From Sinotaia quadrata (Eukaryota > Mollusca > Gastropoda > Architaenioglossa > Viviparidae): a stretch of 64,000 bases of DNA. The notes under the pieces are model-generated. The model did not search any database. It was given only the letters and a program-made list of their open reading frames with translations, and had not been told where the DNA came from. Below, piece by piece: positions 25,901 through 36,395 of this stretch. Position 1 is the first letter of the stretch; every line of letters begins with the position of its first letter. The DNA is taken from positions 69,761,835-69,825,834 of the forward strand of contig CM054178.1 of the NCBI GenBank assembly GCA_028829895.1. The letters are read 5' to 3'. The position numbers and the translations under genes were made by a program.

Positions 25901-28900
25901 ACATATACACAAGGTCCAGATTATAAGAAAAGAATGTGAATATAAATGAACCTTCCAGTTGTAAGAGAATTATTCTACATATCAAATGATGCAAACATTT
26001 TTTTCTAGATGTTACAATAATGATGTCTGCATTAGTGAACCTTTGCTAGAAAATCAGGTATATATATATATATAATACACATACAGTGCAATTGTTGACA
26101 ACTTCAAGAAATCTTATTTTAGGAACAAAATTCTTACATAATTATTCAATCATCAAATTCAATTAGCCACCGCTCTAAATATACTTCCATGCGGCTTGTG
26201 GCAGTTGGAAAAACTATTGTGTGGCAGAGTAATATAAGCATGTTGGAACTTGTAAATGTTTCTGATGAAACTTCATTAAAGTATATTCTAGCAGAAGGCT
26301 AGTACTATCAATGGGACAATTTCAACTGCCTATTATTGAAACATATTCATGAGAGATATCAATTTCAACCTGCTATTACTGAAAAATGTTCTTGAGGGAT
26401 AACAACATTTCAACTAGCTCTTACTGAAGCATGTTCATGAGAATTAACAACAATTCCCACTAACTATTACTGAAAAGTACATTCACGAGGACTCACAACT
26501 CACATTAGCTGTTACTAAAATATACATTCATTAGGATTGAGAACAATATCCACTATCTGTTACAAAAACGAATGTTCATGAATGACAAGCTGAAAAGGCT
26601 CTCTGCAACATTGCAGATGGATGATACACTTTAAATGCTATACTAATTATGTGTTTAATTCGGCCGTGAACAGGCAGATGGTGGAGGAGTATATCAATAG
26701 CAGTGGAGTGATGTAGTGATCACCTTAAGGTACTTTAAGAATGATCCTAACCTCAGTGATTTTTGGAACCTTTGAAATTTCTGTAATAGATATGGTGGCA
26801 GACTGGAAAACTCTTGATTTTTCTGTTATTCAAACAACCAGAAGCCTCAAATGAACAGCACCAGTTTGAAAGAAAAGATATTGTTTCTATAAAACATTTA
26901 ATTAAAAAATACTGTAATATCTATTTCCAACTGCTACCTGGAAGTTCTCCAAGCCAACTTTTGATTGCTACCCACAAGTGGTATTACATGAACAGCTAGT
27001 TTTCACTCTAAAGTTTGATCTGCTTGATCTCATTTATGTCTAAAATAGAAGCTCATATTCACCATCTGATGTAATTGTACTCAAGATTCCTAAACAAAAA
27101 AACTAAGTCCTATGGACAATATCTTTTTGATTTTCAGGGTCCATCTGCCTGGGCTAAATTGCTCGTGAAGCTCAGACACAAAGAGATGACTATTACTTTC
27201 AAGGCTGTGCTGGCAACACATCTTTTCCAACAGCAGAGTAGTTCTGGCAATTACTTTTTGTAGTTAATATTGTGCTGTAAACACATTCTTCACCATAATT
27301 ATATCAGCTTTGTGTTTCTCTTTCTCTCTCTCTCAAACACACATTGGCAACAACAACAACAACATGCACGCACGCACAATCTGCACATATTTTATGTGTT
27401 TTAGGTTGTTTTGATGAATTCATATTCTGTTGTTGTTTGTGCTCTTTAAATGTCAATAATTTATAATACTTAGAGGTTTTAACAAACTGTTTGTTACACA
27501 TATTATTATCAGAGAGTCTCCATACACAATATACATAACAGGAAGTGGCATCTGATTGCCGTTTTGCCTGTTTTTTGAGATAGGTTAGGGTATTTTTTAT
27601 GATTTTTTTTTTTCCTTTAGAGAAAGGTTAGAATTAGGGTTAGGATTAACTGCAAATAAAAACAGGAAAAAATCCAGAAAATAAATGCATGAACTAAAAT
27701 TGTTTTCATCTGGAGTTATCTTTCCATGTACTCATTTACTGTACGGAGATGTTAGGACTTCTGGTTGTGTATGGTGTGCCTGCCTATTATTATTTAGCCC
27801 TTTAACTGCCATATTACAATTGTGCAGCAAGCATTTTGATCCTCTAGTTAGACTGAGTTAAAGATCTCAATTAGCCTATAAATAAATATTATCTTCTCCA
27901 CCCCAACATACCAATTTCACACATCCTTACCAACACCAACACCAGTTGTGGAGCCAAATGCTGTAAATTTATCATGTTTGCTTAGGTAAAAATCAAACTC
28001 CCAGTTAAATAATAAATAAATAAACACATGAATGTACATGCATATTATGTGAATCTTACCAAACCAATTTCCTTTGTCACCCCTTCTCCAAAACGAACAT
28101 TGGAACATGACATCTATATAAAAATAAAAAAATAAAAAAGACTGCATTAAAAAAAAAATTAAATAGATTTAAAGTTTAACTGATCAGGAAGAAATTCCAG
28201 AAGAAAGACAACTTACTCTAAACATTTACAAAACAGAAAATAAATGCAACTGGAACATGCTTCCTTTAAGAAACTTTTCCACTTAAGGTGATGTTCACTG
28301 CTTAATACATTTTGTCATAGTGAGATTCATTGCTAACTACAGAGAGAGAGGTTCATTCTTTGCTAACTACAGAGAGGTTCATTCTTTACTAACTACAGAG
28401 ATTCTTTGCTAACTACAGAGAGGTTCATTGCTAACTACAGAGAGGTTCATTCTTTGCTAACGACAGAGATATTCACTGCTAATTACAGAGATGTTCACTG
28501 CTAACTGCAATGAGTACATTGCTAACTGCACTGCAATATATATATATTACTTGTACAAATGATTTTGTTAAGTCAAATTTAATAATAAATCTTATTTAGA
28601 AAAGCCTATTATTCCATTAATGCCCACAACATTTTAAAACAAACAAAAAAAAAAATTAACAAAATTTCTTTACAGTTTAAGAAATTGACAAATAATTTAT
28701 TTTGAAACTAACTTTTAATAAATTATTTATTCAGAATTTAAGAGTGTACCAATAATATTTTAATAATAAAAAAATGTTCTGGTAGAATCAAAAGTGTACA
28801 ATACAAATAAGATACTTTGGCTGTGCACAAGCAAATACCAATCAAGCTATTCTGGCTATACAGACGCAAAGTCTATCTATAAAGACATGATAAAATTAGA

Positions 28901-31900
28901 ATCGCTGAGGCAAATTCAGCAATGACAGTATTAACTTCCTTCACTATCAATGAAACCTAATAGTTTATTCAGATGCTCACTCAGTACTCATTATTTATAT
29001 ACAATAGTCATATTTTACCTATCTTCTCACTGCCCAAATATATTAATGAGATCTAAACCTCCTTAAATTGGATATCAGATATAATAGTCAGATCTAAACC
29101 TCTTCAGTAACCATCAAATAGATAGATTTAATCCTTTCAGTGATCACCCAACACAATAATAAGATGTTAACCCTTTGGTGTAAATCAATGAATTATGATA
29201 AATTATATTTTACACACCTTAGTGACTATGAAATAAATTAGTGAGAGGAACATATGACATTCATGGGAAGATAATTCTATCAAACATGTTGAAACTTCAC
29301 TTTAAGATCTGTGTTCATAACTACAATTTTGGCTTAGGAGGAAGACTACTAATTATTGGTAAAACACACTGGTAACCCTTAAGAAATAAATTTCATCTAG
29401 TATTGAAGGGGTTAAACAAAGATTATGATCACTGAATCTATGGGAAAGTCTGGCAACATGCATAAAATCATGATGCAGTCAAAAGATGTACATTAAGATT
29501 TTATCATACCTCGTATGCATATTCTTTGGATGTATAACTGTGCACTGAAGTAGAAAACTGCCCTGAAAATTATAAAATAATAAAAACAATTTTAAAAAAA
29601 CCCAGTCCAGGCAAACAGATAATGATTATAACAAATATAAGATAATAAAAACAATTACAAAAATCCCAAAATCCAGTCAGACACAATGATTATAAAATAA
29701 TAAAAACAATACAAAAAAGCACCAGTCCAGTCAGAAACAAAATGATTATAAAATAATATAAACAAAACACAAAAAACAGTCCAGTCAAGACACATAATAA
29801 TTATAAAATAATAAAAACAATTTAAAAATAACAGTCCGGTCAGACACAATGATTATAAAATAAAAAAATTTTAAAAAACCAATCTAGTCAGACACATAAT
29901 GATTATAAAATAATAAAAACAATACAAAGATCTCTACTCCAGTCAGACCTTAATGATTATAAAAATAATAAAAACAATTTAAAAAAAATCCCCAGTCCAA
30001 TCTATTTTTCAATTCTTAATCTCAATAGAAATTATGTTAATGTCAATGAAAAATTTACCATAAAAGTATTTCTGTCAGAAAGCAGTGTTCTTTATAGAGT
30101 AATTTGTTTTTAGCAATTTGTAATTAGCAATGTAGGCCATAATTTTGTTATGGAGTATGCAGGAGAGAAAAGATCACTAAAAGAAAAGTCACAAAGCTCC
30201 AAAGTTCTTTTTAAAAATCAATCTGAAAATGAATATGAACTGCTGAGAATAATTTATACTATATGCATCACAATAACATTCTTCAGTTGTAAGGAAAAAG
30301 CCCAAATATGAGTACTGTTTACTATTAGTATTAGTATTACTTTAAGATTCAAGCTTAAGTTATAACAGGCAGGTACAAAGGGTAAAGATTAAAGTAATCA
30401 CCAATGGTTTTCTGTATCTAATGATGGCAATCTTAATCTCATGATGGCAGTCTTAACCCAATGATGAAATGCTGTATCCCACAATGACAGTCTTTATCAC
30501 AAGATGGTGTAGTCTTTCATCTCTGATAAGTTGATCACATGATGACAGTCTGTATCATAGATGACTGCCTCTATCAGAAGATGGCATAGTCTTTCTCCTT
30601 TGATGACACTACAGCATGATTCACATAGCAGCAGTTTTTATCACATGATGACAGTTTGTATCTATCAATGGCAGCTTTATCCTATGGTCATGATGTTTCA
30701 ACTCAAAATGGCAGCATGTATTTCATGATTTTACAACTTTTATTCTATTTTAAAAAAATATGCTTCTCATGATGCAGTCTGCATCTCATGATGACAACTT
30801 ATTTCTCATTATGACTGAGTCTTTAATTACAGGGAAAATCTTTTATCTCATGATGACAGACAAAAACATCTCACAAAAACAATGGTTTATATGCAAGATG
30901 ATAATCTGTATTTATGATGGCACAGACATTACATTAGTAGATCCAGAATGGTGAGAGGTGCAGTGTTGAGAGGATTGACAAGCAAAATGAAACAAATAAA
31001 CTAATACTCATCATCTCCCCCACCCCAATTCTTGTAGACAAGGAAAAAATCCAAACCCATTTCATCTTTCTCAAGGGTCAGATCCAGACCAATTGCCAAT
31101 TTTACTGTTATTCATGCTACAAAAGGAAAATCTCTGTGTGTATACATGTGTGAATGTGGACAATCATCAATATTATTGCTATTTTTTCTCATTAAAAAAA
31201 AAAAATGTTATCATTCACCCAAAATGAATGAGGGATCAATCACACTTATCATCTGCCTCCTGACCCCACCCTCCCCAAGGTCTGCCATTGGTATTCCATA
31301 ATGACAGTCTATAAACATACATGACAGTCTGTAATATCACATGGTGGCATAGTCTACATGTCATGACACAATGAATATTCTGTGACACAATCTCTATCCA
31401 TGATGAAAGACTGTTATCTCAATACAACACTGTAATTCCATGACAAAGTCTTTATTCCCTTTAAAACAATCTTTATGAGAAGATGATAAGCTTACCTCTC
31501 TGTGACAGTTGGTAAGGAGTGCATGAAATGAAGTTCCTGGAAAAAAACGACTATTGGTTAAAATTTAGGTTCTCAAATTGCCAATACTGTTAGAATGTAT
31601 TGTGTCAGGTTAGATCTATTAAAAGTTTAATGCATTCAGAGCAAAAAATCCAAACAATGGCAAAATGATAGAATCCATTACACTTATTATGTTGGAAACT
31701 AATCTCACAATTTTGGTTTTGTTATCCTTATCATAATTTTATTTTCTTTTTGGGTGAGAATATATTAAAATGATGCTAAATTAAAACAATACAGGTTAGA
31801 GAAAAGAGATTTTTTGATTGGACTATTGCAATGCACAGTGACAAAAAAGGGACAATGGTAGGGGATATGGTCCAGTAATCCTGTGAATCTTCAATGGGCT

Positions 31901-33059
31901 ATGGGATAATTGGCTATGGATAATAATGGGCTAGGGGATATTAATGAAACTGGATCTTATAGGAGATAGTAGCTGTCATATATATGTCAATACAGAGATG
32001 CAGATGGATTCTGGGGTGATAGAATACCAATGCGACCTTAGAATCTCAGATTACTTATAAGTTATATGGCTAAAGCATAGTCATGTGCTTGACAATACAG
32101 TAGAGCTATAGGAAACTAATATAATTAGGTCATGAGGCTATTTGAGAGTTTTTAAAGTTCGAATGGTAGTTAAATAAGGTGGGTGATGGTGGGGACTCAA
32201 CTGAGAAAGTATAGTTGGGGTGAGATTAGGAAACTGATGATTGGACAAGATTATATAATTGTGGAGTAAATAAATGATCTTGGCTCTATCAGTAATTTTC
32301 TTGTCCGATAGAAAAATTTCAGATCACATTTCTGAGACATCTTTGTTGGTGTAAAACCCTGGGAATACTTCGGATATTCTTATTTTAACTCATGGAAAAC
32401 AAAGTTCAACTATAATACGACAAAAATAAGAGACTGTTAATTAATGACATATTAAAGAGATTTTTATATAACTATAAGGGAATATAGTGTCAAATGTTCC
32501 AGTACTCACAGGATGAGGAAAAGGAGATCGAAGCTTCATATCGGATGTGCATTGATGTTTTGCATCACTAACATAGTACCCGATATAAAAATTAAGAAGT
32601 AGAGAGTCATTGAAATTGTGCTAAATCTAATTCAGTCTGAATTAAACACACACACATACACACACACACACGCACAAAGACAAATAAAAAGTAGTACCTG
32701 TCAGAATTAAAAGTTTTAGTGTCTAATAGTAATACATCCTAAAATTGCACCACCAACATGAATAGGCCCTATAGGGCCTAATTTTGGCTGCTTTAGAAAT
32801 AAGGAAACACACAAATAATCATTTTAAAAAGCTGGTTACATTTCACGCATGTGACCGTGAGGCCCCCATTCGTGTGCAGTCTAAAGTATCAATAGGTGTG
32901 TATAGAAAATTGACCACTTTCCCACATACTTCTGGTAATGTGGTAAAGTTTTGAAATAGTTATGGAAAACCTTTTATGACCATTTTTCTTTAGTGGGACA
33001 ACTTACCATTTAGCTGCGATACAGCGAAGAAATGTTTTAACTTTCGCCGAATGTGTCAT
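13291..33059 (-). CDS. ADHFE1: Hydroxyacid-oxoacid transhydrogenase, mitochondrial (iron-containing alcohol dehydrogenase family), complete 14-exon gene
   Basis: Family knowledge: the enzyme oxidises 4-hydroxybutyrate to succinic semialdehyde while reducing 2-oxoglutarate to D-2-hydroxyglutarate, in mitochondria. Coding exons, in order: 33059-33007, 31536-31496, 29562-29510, 28113-28060, 25741-25587, 25039-24843, 24358-24281, 23529-23424, 22562-22410, 21284-21186, 19141-19063, 17662-17566, 17317-17160, 13374-13291. All introns are GT-AG and the phases join without a break. The sum is 1407 nt, or 468 residues plus TGA, against about 467 for the human protein. Visible hallmarks are the nucleotide-binding [11 protein letters not shown] (136-146), GTGSETTG (190-197), and the four expected iron ligands Asp243, His247, His331 and His358. 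Residues 1-49 are rich in Ser/Thr/Lys/Arg and poor in acidic residues, consistent with a mitochondrial presequence. No frameshift or lost catalytic residue was seen. It diverges from the pinocchio-like gene on the other strand. Confidence 0.95.
13888..14295. repeat. Minisatellite, 25-26-bp unit, about 15 copies
   Basis: Unit CACTTCAGACATTCCACTAT CACAT, in ADHFE1 intron 13. Confidence 0.92.
14310..15060. repeat. Related degenerate arrays of CA/TC-rich repeats
   Basis: First part (to about 14720): variants of ACAATGCCACCATCTCTACA TCATCACCACT. Second part (14820-15060): variants of TTTCACCATCA and ATCATTCAACAAGTTATACC. The His/Thr-rich frames are artefacts. Confidence 0.85.
15300..15512. repeat. 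Minisatellite, about 24-bp unit, 8-9 copies
   Basis: Variants of TGTCACACCATATCCATTCA CTT; it ends right at the left target-site duplication of the LTR-like element at 15520. Confidence 0.85.
15520..17053 (+). mobile_element. LTR-like element, full-length copy A (probable solo LTR)
   Basis: 1534 bp, beginning TGTGGCAGAGCAAATTTGCC and ending GTTGCTGTCACA. The ends form the short TG...CA inverted repeat typical of LTRs. A 5-bp target duplication CATAC flanks it (15515-15519 and 17054-17058). AATAAA lies in the 3' third; no coding frame. A 5-bp duplication with TG/CA ends suits a Ty3/gypsy-type solo LTR, but no internal region exists here to prove the class. It lies in ADHFE1 intron 13, antisense to the gene. 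Confidence 0.75.
17160..17317 (-). CDS. ADHFE1: ADHFE1 exon 13 (residues 389-441)
   Basis: A 158-nt exon, acceptor TTAATTTCAG, donor CAA/GTAAGA. It encodes the C-terminal helical domain, ending with [14 protein letters not shown] full-length LTR-like element ends about 100 bp downstream of it in intron 13. Confidence 0.94.
17566..17662 (-). CDS. ADHFE1: ADHFE1 exon 12 (residues 357-388), fourth iron ligand
   Basis: A 97-nt exon, acceptor TCTGTTGCAG, donor GTGAGA. It begins with [14 protein letters not shown], where His358 is the fourth expected iron ligand, and ends with [12 protein letters not shown]. Confidence 0.92.
17840..18490. repeat. Minisatellite, 16/32-bp unit, many copies
   Basis: Imperfect copies of ACAAAGTAAAGACTAACAAA and CTAAGGACTAATAC in ADHFE1 intron 11, starting about 180 bp from exon 12. 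Confidence 0.9.
18720..18800. repeat. 37-bp tandem duplication
   Basis: Two copies of TGCATTCTTCATCTTACATG AAAATGTATTCCATTAA. Confidence 0.85.
19063..19141 (-). CDS. ADHFE1: ADHFE1 exon 11 (residues 330-356), third iron ligand
   Basis: A 79-nt exon, acceptor GTTTTCAG, donor GTATGT. It encodes [12 protein letters not shown] (His331 is an iron ligand) and DYDPDHPLI. It lies between two inverted LTR-like elements. Confidence 0.93.
19313..20923 (-). mobile_element. LTR-like element, full-length copy B (probable solo LTR)
   Basis: About 1611 bp. In its own orientation it starts TGTGACAGAGTAAATTTGCC and ends GGCATGCCTGTCACA, matching copy A at both ends and along much of its length. ATTCT flanks it at 19307-19311 and 20925-20929, giving a 5-bp target duplication if one extra base is counted at each end. 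It sits in ADHFE1 intron 10, inverted relative to copy A. Confidence 0.75.
21186..21284 (-). CDS. ADHFE1: ADHFE1 exon 10 (residues 297-329)
   Basis: A 99-nt exon, acceptor TTATTCCTAG, donor GTACGT. It encodes [18 protein letters not shown] and FGNAGVHL, the highly conserved helix before the third iron ligand. Confidence 0.93.
21720..22400. repeat. Purine-rich strand-asymmetric tract
   Basis: Plus strand dominated by GAAAGGAAGG/GAGAAAAGAAGG between 21720 and 21880 and again 22195-22395; the ADHFE1 sense strand is therefore pyrimidine-rich across much of intron 9. Ser/Phe-rich frames on the minus strand are artefacts. Confidence 0.75.
22410..22562 (-). CDS. ADHFE1: ADHFE1 exon 9 (residues 246-296), second iron ligand
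   Basis: A 153-nt exon, acceptor TTCTTCCTAG. It starts with CHAIESF (His247 is an iron ligand) and continues through [14 protein letters not shown]. The donor that keeps the frame is CG/GTCAGC, with C at +3, a weak site; no other GT nearby preserves the reading frame. Confidence 0.9.
22898..22927. repeat. (TA)n microsatellite
   Basis: About 14 TA units in ADHFE1 intron 8. Confidence 0.85.
23424..23529 (-). CDS. ADHFE1: ADHFE1 exon 8 (residues 211-245), first iron ligand
   Basis: A 106-nt exon, acceptor CCTTTTCAG, donor GTAAGG. It encodes [14 protein letters not shown] and SGLDVL, where Asp243 is the first expected iron ligand. The final split codon gives Cys246. Confidence 0.93.
23785..24005. 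repeat. Degenerate minisatellite, about 28-bp unit
   Basis: Imperfect copies of TTTATAAACAAGTGGAGCAT in ADHFE1 intron 7. Confidence 0.8.
24281..24358 (-). CDS. ADHFE1: ADHFE1 exon 7 (residues 185-210), GTGSETT motif
   Basis: A 78-nt exon, donor GTGAGT. It encodes [16 protein letters not shown], the second signature of iron-containing alcohol dehydrogenases. Its acceptor TTTTTGTTGTAG is the last of about seven near-identical copies that make up an intronic minisatellite immediately upstream in the sense direction. Confidence 0.93.
24359..24592. repeat. Minisatellite built from the ADHFE1 exon 7 splice acceptor, about 34-bp unit, 7 copies
   Basis: On the plus strand each unit begins CTACAACAAAAA, i.e. 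TTTTTGTTGTAG in sense, and continues with CATCAACCATCTGAACAACA TTA. The first unit abuts exon 7 and supplies its real acceptor, so the other units are decoy acceptors. Confidence 0.88.
24843..25039 (-). CDS. ADHFE1: ADHFE1 exon 6 (residues 119-184), nucleotide-binding GGGS loop
   Basis: The longest exon (197 nt), acceptor TTTTTACAG, donor GTAAAA. It encodes [20 protein letters not shown], the cofactor-binding glycine loop (Gly139-Gly140-Gly141-Ser142), followed by [15 protein letters not shown]. Confidence 0.95.
25195..25290. repeat. Degenerate tandem repeat, about 28-bp unit, 4 copies
   Basis: Variants of TTTAATGTCTGATCTGTAAC CTACA in ADHFE1 intron 5. Confidence 0.75.
25587..25741 (-). CDS. 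ADHFE1: ADHFE1 exon 5 (residues 68-118)
   Basis: A 155-nt exon, acceptor TTGTTCCAG, donor GTAAAA. It encodes the [13 protein letters not shown] strand and the [16 protein letters not shown] segment of the N-terminal Rossmann-like half. Ends in phase 2. Confidence 0.93.
26300..26590. repeat. Degenerate minisatellite, about 60-bp unit, 5 copies
   Basis: Variants of ACTATTACTGAAAAATGTTC ATGAGG with AACAACA spacers in ADHFE1 intron 4. Confidence 0.7.
28060..28113 (-). CDS. ADHFE1: ADHFE1 exon 4 (residues 50-67)
   Basis: A 54-nt phase-0 exon encoding [18 protein letters not shown], the strongly conserved opening of the catalytic domain. Acceptor TATATAG, donor GTAAGA. It begins with an in-frame Met. 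Confidence 0.92.
28295..28530. repeat. Minisatellite, 24-34-bp unit
   Basis: Imperfect copies of TTCATTCTTTGCTAACTACA GAGAGG in ADHFE1 intron 3. Confidence 0.88.
29510..29562 (-). CDS. ADHFE1: ADHFE1 exon 3 (residues 32-49)
   Basis: A 53-nt exon, acceptor TTTTCAG, donor GTATGA. It ends with KEYAYE, matching the start of the conserved enzyme domain. A minisatellite (29566-29990) runs up to its acceptor, so the polypyrimidine region consists of repeat sequence. Confidence 0.85.
29566..29995. repeat. Minisatellite reaching the acceptor of ADHFE1 exon 3, about 55-bp unit, 7-8 copies
   Basis: Unit AATGATTATAAAATAATAAA AACAATTTAAAAA CCAGTCCAGTCAGACA. The copy nearest the exon (ATTATAAAATAATAAAAACA) stops four bases from the CAG of the exon 3 acceptor. 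Confidence 0.88.
30400..31480. repeat. Degenerate repeat field, about 25-bp unit
   Basis: Two blocks (30400-30950 and 31290-31480) of imperfect ATGATGACAGTCTGTATCAC in ADHFE1 intron 2, ending just beyond the exon 2 donor. The gap between has (CA)-poor unique sequence. Confidence 0.75.
31496..31536 (-). CDS. ADHFE1: ADHFE1 exon 2 (residues 18-31)
   Basis: A 41-nt exon between acceptor TTTTTTTCCAG and donor GTAAGC. It joins exon 1 through a split Trp codon and exon 3 through a split Gly codon. It belongs to the poorly conserved presequence, so identification rests on phase and splice sites rather than similarity. Confidence 0.75.
33007..33059 (-). CDS. ADHFE1: ADHFE1 exon 1 (residues 1-17, part of 18)
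   Basis: Starts ATG ACA CAT TCG and ends with donor GTAAGT (33006-33001), phase 2. It encodes basic, hydrophobic residues ([14 protein letters not shown]) typical of a mitochondrial targeting peptide. A is at position -3 of the start. A TATAAAA string lies directly before the ATG; it is too close to place transcription upstream of this start, so it is probably chance. Confidence 0.85.
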
Positions 33060-33770
33060 TTTATACGCACGTACACAAATATTAATAACCACAGACACCA
33101 CACTAAATGTCCACAAACTTTTTTTTTTAGCACGCGCGGACCTTGACCCGAAAAAAGAATTGCAGAGTTACTTCTCCTGCAATATTTACATAAGCTTGTG
33201 ATTGAAAGATACATGTATAATTGAAATTTTCATAAATATGAAACTTTGAAACATGATGAATTATTTAAAAAACTTTGAAATATTGAAAAAGTGGTCAAAT
33301 ATACACTCGCATGTATATTTCCTCCCAAGATTGATAAACTAAAGCAAGCGTTTTGCCAAATGACCTATGGGCCCTAGGCTTATTTATAATTAACAGACAT
33401 AAAGAGAGCATTTAACGACATCTAAAACATATCAGTAAATAATCGAAAGTATTGATACATTTTAAAAACCTTTTGATCAGAATTTAGTTTAAGAATTCAA
33501 ATTAATCTGTAATAAAAAAAATTGAAAATAAAATTAATAAGTGCATACGCACGATAACCGCCAGGCGTTTGGCGTCCAGGGAAATAAAAACAAGTGCCCG
33601 ATTGATTTATTTAACGCCGAACTTGGCCACATTCTATAATCTTTTCAAAAATTGGGAATTATAAACAAGAAGCAGTTATTCAAACGATTCATCGAAGATC
33701 ATTTGATGAAGTCTGAGGTGTTTATTTTATTGCATAACTGAAATCATCGATTATAATTACATGTAAGTTA
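33060..33770. promoter_or_regulatory. Shared 5' region of two divergent genes
   Basis: This interval lies upstream of the ADHFE1 start. It carries locally raised CpG content (around 33128-33160 and 33540-33640, e.g. CACGCGCGG, ACCGCCAGGCG) that stands out from the flanking AT-rich DNA. A consensus donor GTAAGT at 33763-33768 could end a non-coding first exon of the plus-strand gene. No experimental start site can be inferred, and the first exon is hypothetical. Confidence 0.4.
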
Positions 33771-34449
33771 AAATTTATTTATTACTAATACAAGTAATAG
33801 GCCTACTATTTTACTAATGTAATGACAACGTGGAATATATAGATGTATGCTTGCTGCAATATTCGTTGTCTGTTGTATTATAATTGTATCTATAATGACC
33901 CCGATTTTAAAGTAGGCAGTCCTTCTTGTTGGCTGAGTGTACATTAGACTTTAGAGTTTAGACCTTAGGCCTATATGTATAGTGATTTGTAATACTAATA
34001 GTTTTACATTAAAATTTTTATTTATTTTAAGCCACAAATTTAAAAATGAGCGTTAGGTACAGGCTTACATTTGAACAAATTAAAAAAAAAATTGCTTAAA
34101 TGCAATGTTGATAGTAATTTATATTCAGCCTGCAAGTTATACTTAGTAAAAACTATTTTCAGCAGAATGTGCCCATAAAGTTATAGTAAAAGTTAGTATC
34201 AATAATACCATGCTTTATCGTGATTCTTAAAATTTTCATGTTAGATCTGCAGAATTAATGGTGGTTTTGTTATAAAATATTGAGAATTAATATTATTTTG
34301 GCAACATGAGTTAATAGAGATTCTTGTTCGTTCCTAAAGCAGTATGTAATGATTCTATATTCTGTTATTCTTGAGATCATCAGAATAGATGAATAAATTT
34401 ATAAACAAACTCTTCTTGACCATTTGAAATTTAAAAAAAGTAACTGCTG

Positions 34450-34600
34450 GTAGTTTATACTAGATACAGCTTATACTAGTTATAGTAATTTTTAAAATCC
34501 TCACTTCATATAGTTTATATAATAATTACAACTTATACTATAGCATTGTAAAATCCTCATTATATATAGTTCATAATACTTAATAGTTACAACTTGCAGT
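34450..34600. repeat. Tandem repeat, about 65-bp unit, 2-3 copies
   Basis: Variants of ATAGTTTATACTAGTTATAG with AAAATCCTCACTTCATATAG. Confidence 0.7.
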
Positions 34601-36040
34601 ATTGAGAATTTTCATTAGACCCAACATACACATTACATAATGTAAACTGCTGAAGATTTCAGCATTGTGTTCACTCCTGCTCATAAATATCTCTGGTATA
34701 TAAAAATTATAATCATGTCCATTCACCAAATCTTCCTCAAAACATACAATTATTGTGCACTCTAAGGATTTGCTTTTAAAGGTGAATAGTAGCATCTGAT
34801 AAAAGTAACTATGTTGCTTTTGAGTGTAGTAATTAAATTGAGTATTATTGAACTGTTAGGGGCAGATTTGTGAACCACAAAGATCACAAAAGAGTTTTAC
34901 ATCAGGTGCTAAAAGATATGAATCAGTTTTACATCAGTTACTGAAAGATGTGTGTTGACATTAAATCGGACAAAGACAGAGGATTAACACTTTTGTCTTG
35001 AATTAAATGTGACCATTTGCCAAATCTTCTTCAAAACATTGTGCACGCCAGGGGTTTGATTGTATTATGGCTTCTGATGAATTTATATATGTTATTTCAA
35101 GCATAACATTTAAATTGTGTATTAGAACTATTACTGTTCTGTTAGTATTTCCCATTATAACCTGTTAATTTAATTTTGTTTTCAATAACTTGATTTAATT
35201 TATCTTCTTTTGGGAAGAAGAGGATTTGAGATATTGAAAATTAGTTTAGAAGAATCATTAGATTTATTTTAAAAATATTTTATTTATATTAATTATTATT
35301 CATTAACAACAAAATCAAAATACCAAGGAAAAAGACTCCCCTAACATCCCAACCAAAACAACACTCAAATCACTATTGAATTTAATGTAATGTATGCTAC
35401 CAGATTTTTTCCCAGGATAAGTTATTTTTAAAATGATTCTTGTCATTTTCTAACTGCATTTATTAGTGAAAGTAGAAACATAAGTACAAGAATCAGTGTA
35501 TTTTCTAAAATGCTCAAATCCTTTCATACTAAAGATTCAGAAAAATATTTGCAATATGATAGTTTGTTTGTCATCATCATTGTCATCATCATCATTTACT
35601 TGCTTAAGATGTTAAGTTTAACAATAAAATAATGTGCACATTCTGGGACTCAGACAACACTGCAGTGTAACTTTCATTACCTTTATTTTCTTTTTTTAAG
35701 GTCATTATACTACTGTTCTTTTAAGAAAAAGTGAGAATTTGTTCATCTACAGTGATTGTTTGAGACTTCAAGTTAAACATTATAATAATGAGTACACAGA
35801 ACAATTATGAAAACTATTTAAGAAACAAATCATGTTAGATGCAAATGCTCAAAGCACAGTATATTTTATAATTAGTAATATTAGAGTTGTTAAGAGTCAA
35901 CTGTCTTATCTTGACTTAAGAGTGCTGATTACATCATAGGATTTGTCTTAAATTTCAGATTATCATTTCTTTGCAAAGCATTTAGAATCTGATGAGGTCC
36001 TTTTGAATCAAAATTGTACTGTATGGTCTGCCCTAAACGG
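34600..36040. other. Non-coding, nothing recognised
   Basis: AT-rich sequence between the shared 5' region and the first coding exon of the pinocchio-like gene, probably intron. Contains a short (CAT)n run near 35570. Confidence 0.45.
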
Positions 36041-36049
36041 AGTCTGACA

Positions 36050-36395
36050 TTGGAATAGTACCTTATAGTCTGCCTTGAAAAATGGACTTTATAATCTGCC
36101 TCAAAACATAGGCCTAGCCTACATTGGAATGGACTTTATAGTCTGCCTCAAAACATAGGCCTAGCCTACATTGGAATGGACTTAGTTTATAATCTGCCTC
36201 AAAGGCCTAGCCTACATTGGAATGGACTTTATAATCTGCCTCAAAACATAGGCCTAACCTACATTGGAATGGACTTTATAGTCTGCCTCGAAACATATCC
36301 TACATTGGAATGGACTTTACAGTCTGCCTTGAAACAGCCTACTTTGGAATGGACTTTATAACTGCCTTGAAACATAGCCTACATTGGAATGATAC
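36050..36395. repeat. Minisatellite, about 47-bp unit, 8 copies
   Basis: Unit ACATTGGAATGGACTTTATA GTCTGCCTCAAAACATAGGC CTAGCCT. Confidence 0.92.

Noticed and set aside
27075..27263. Plus-strand frame in ADHFE1 intron 4 with a CAG-like acceptor ([16 protein letters not shown])
   Set aside because: Short, without a donor or partner exon, and not recognised; judged a chance frame or old insert.
33060..33066. TATA box of ADHFE1 (TATAAAA directly before the ATG)
   Set aside because: A functional TATA box at this spot would start transcription inside exon 1 and remove the presequence; coincidence in AT-rich DNA is likelier.
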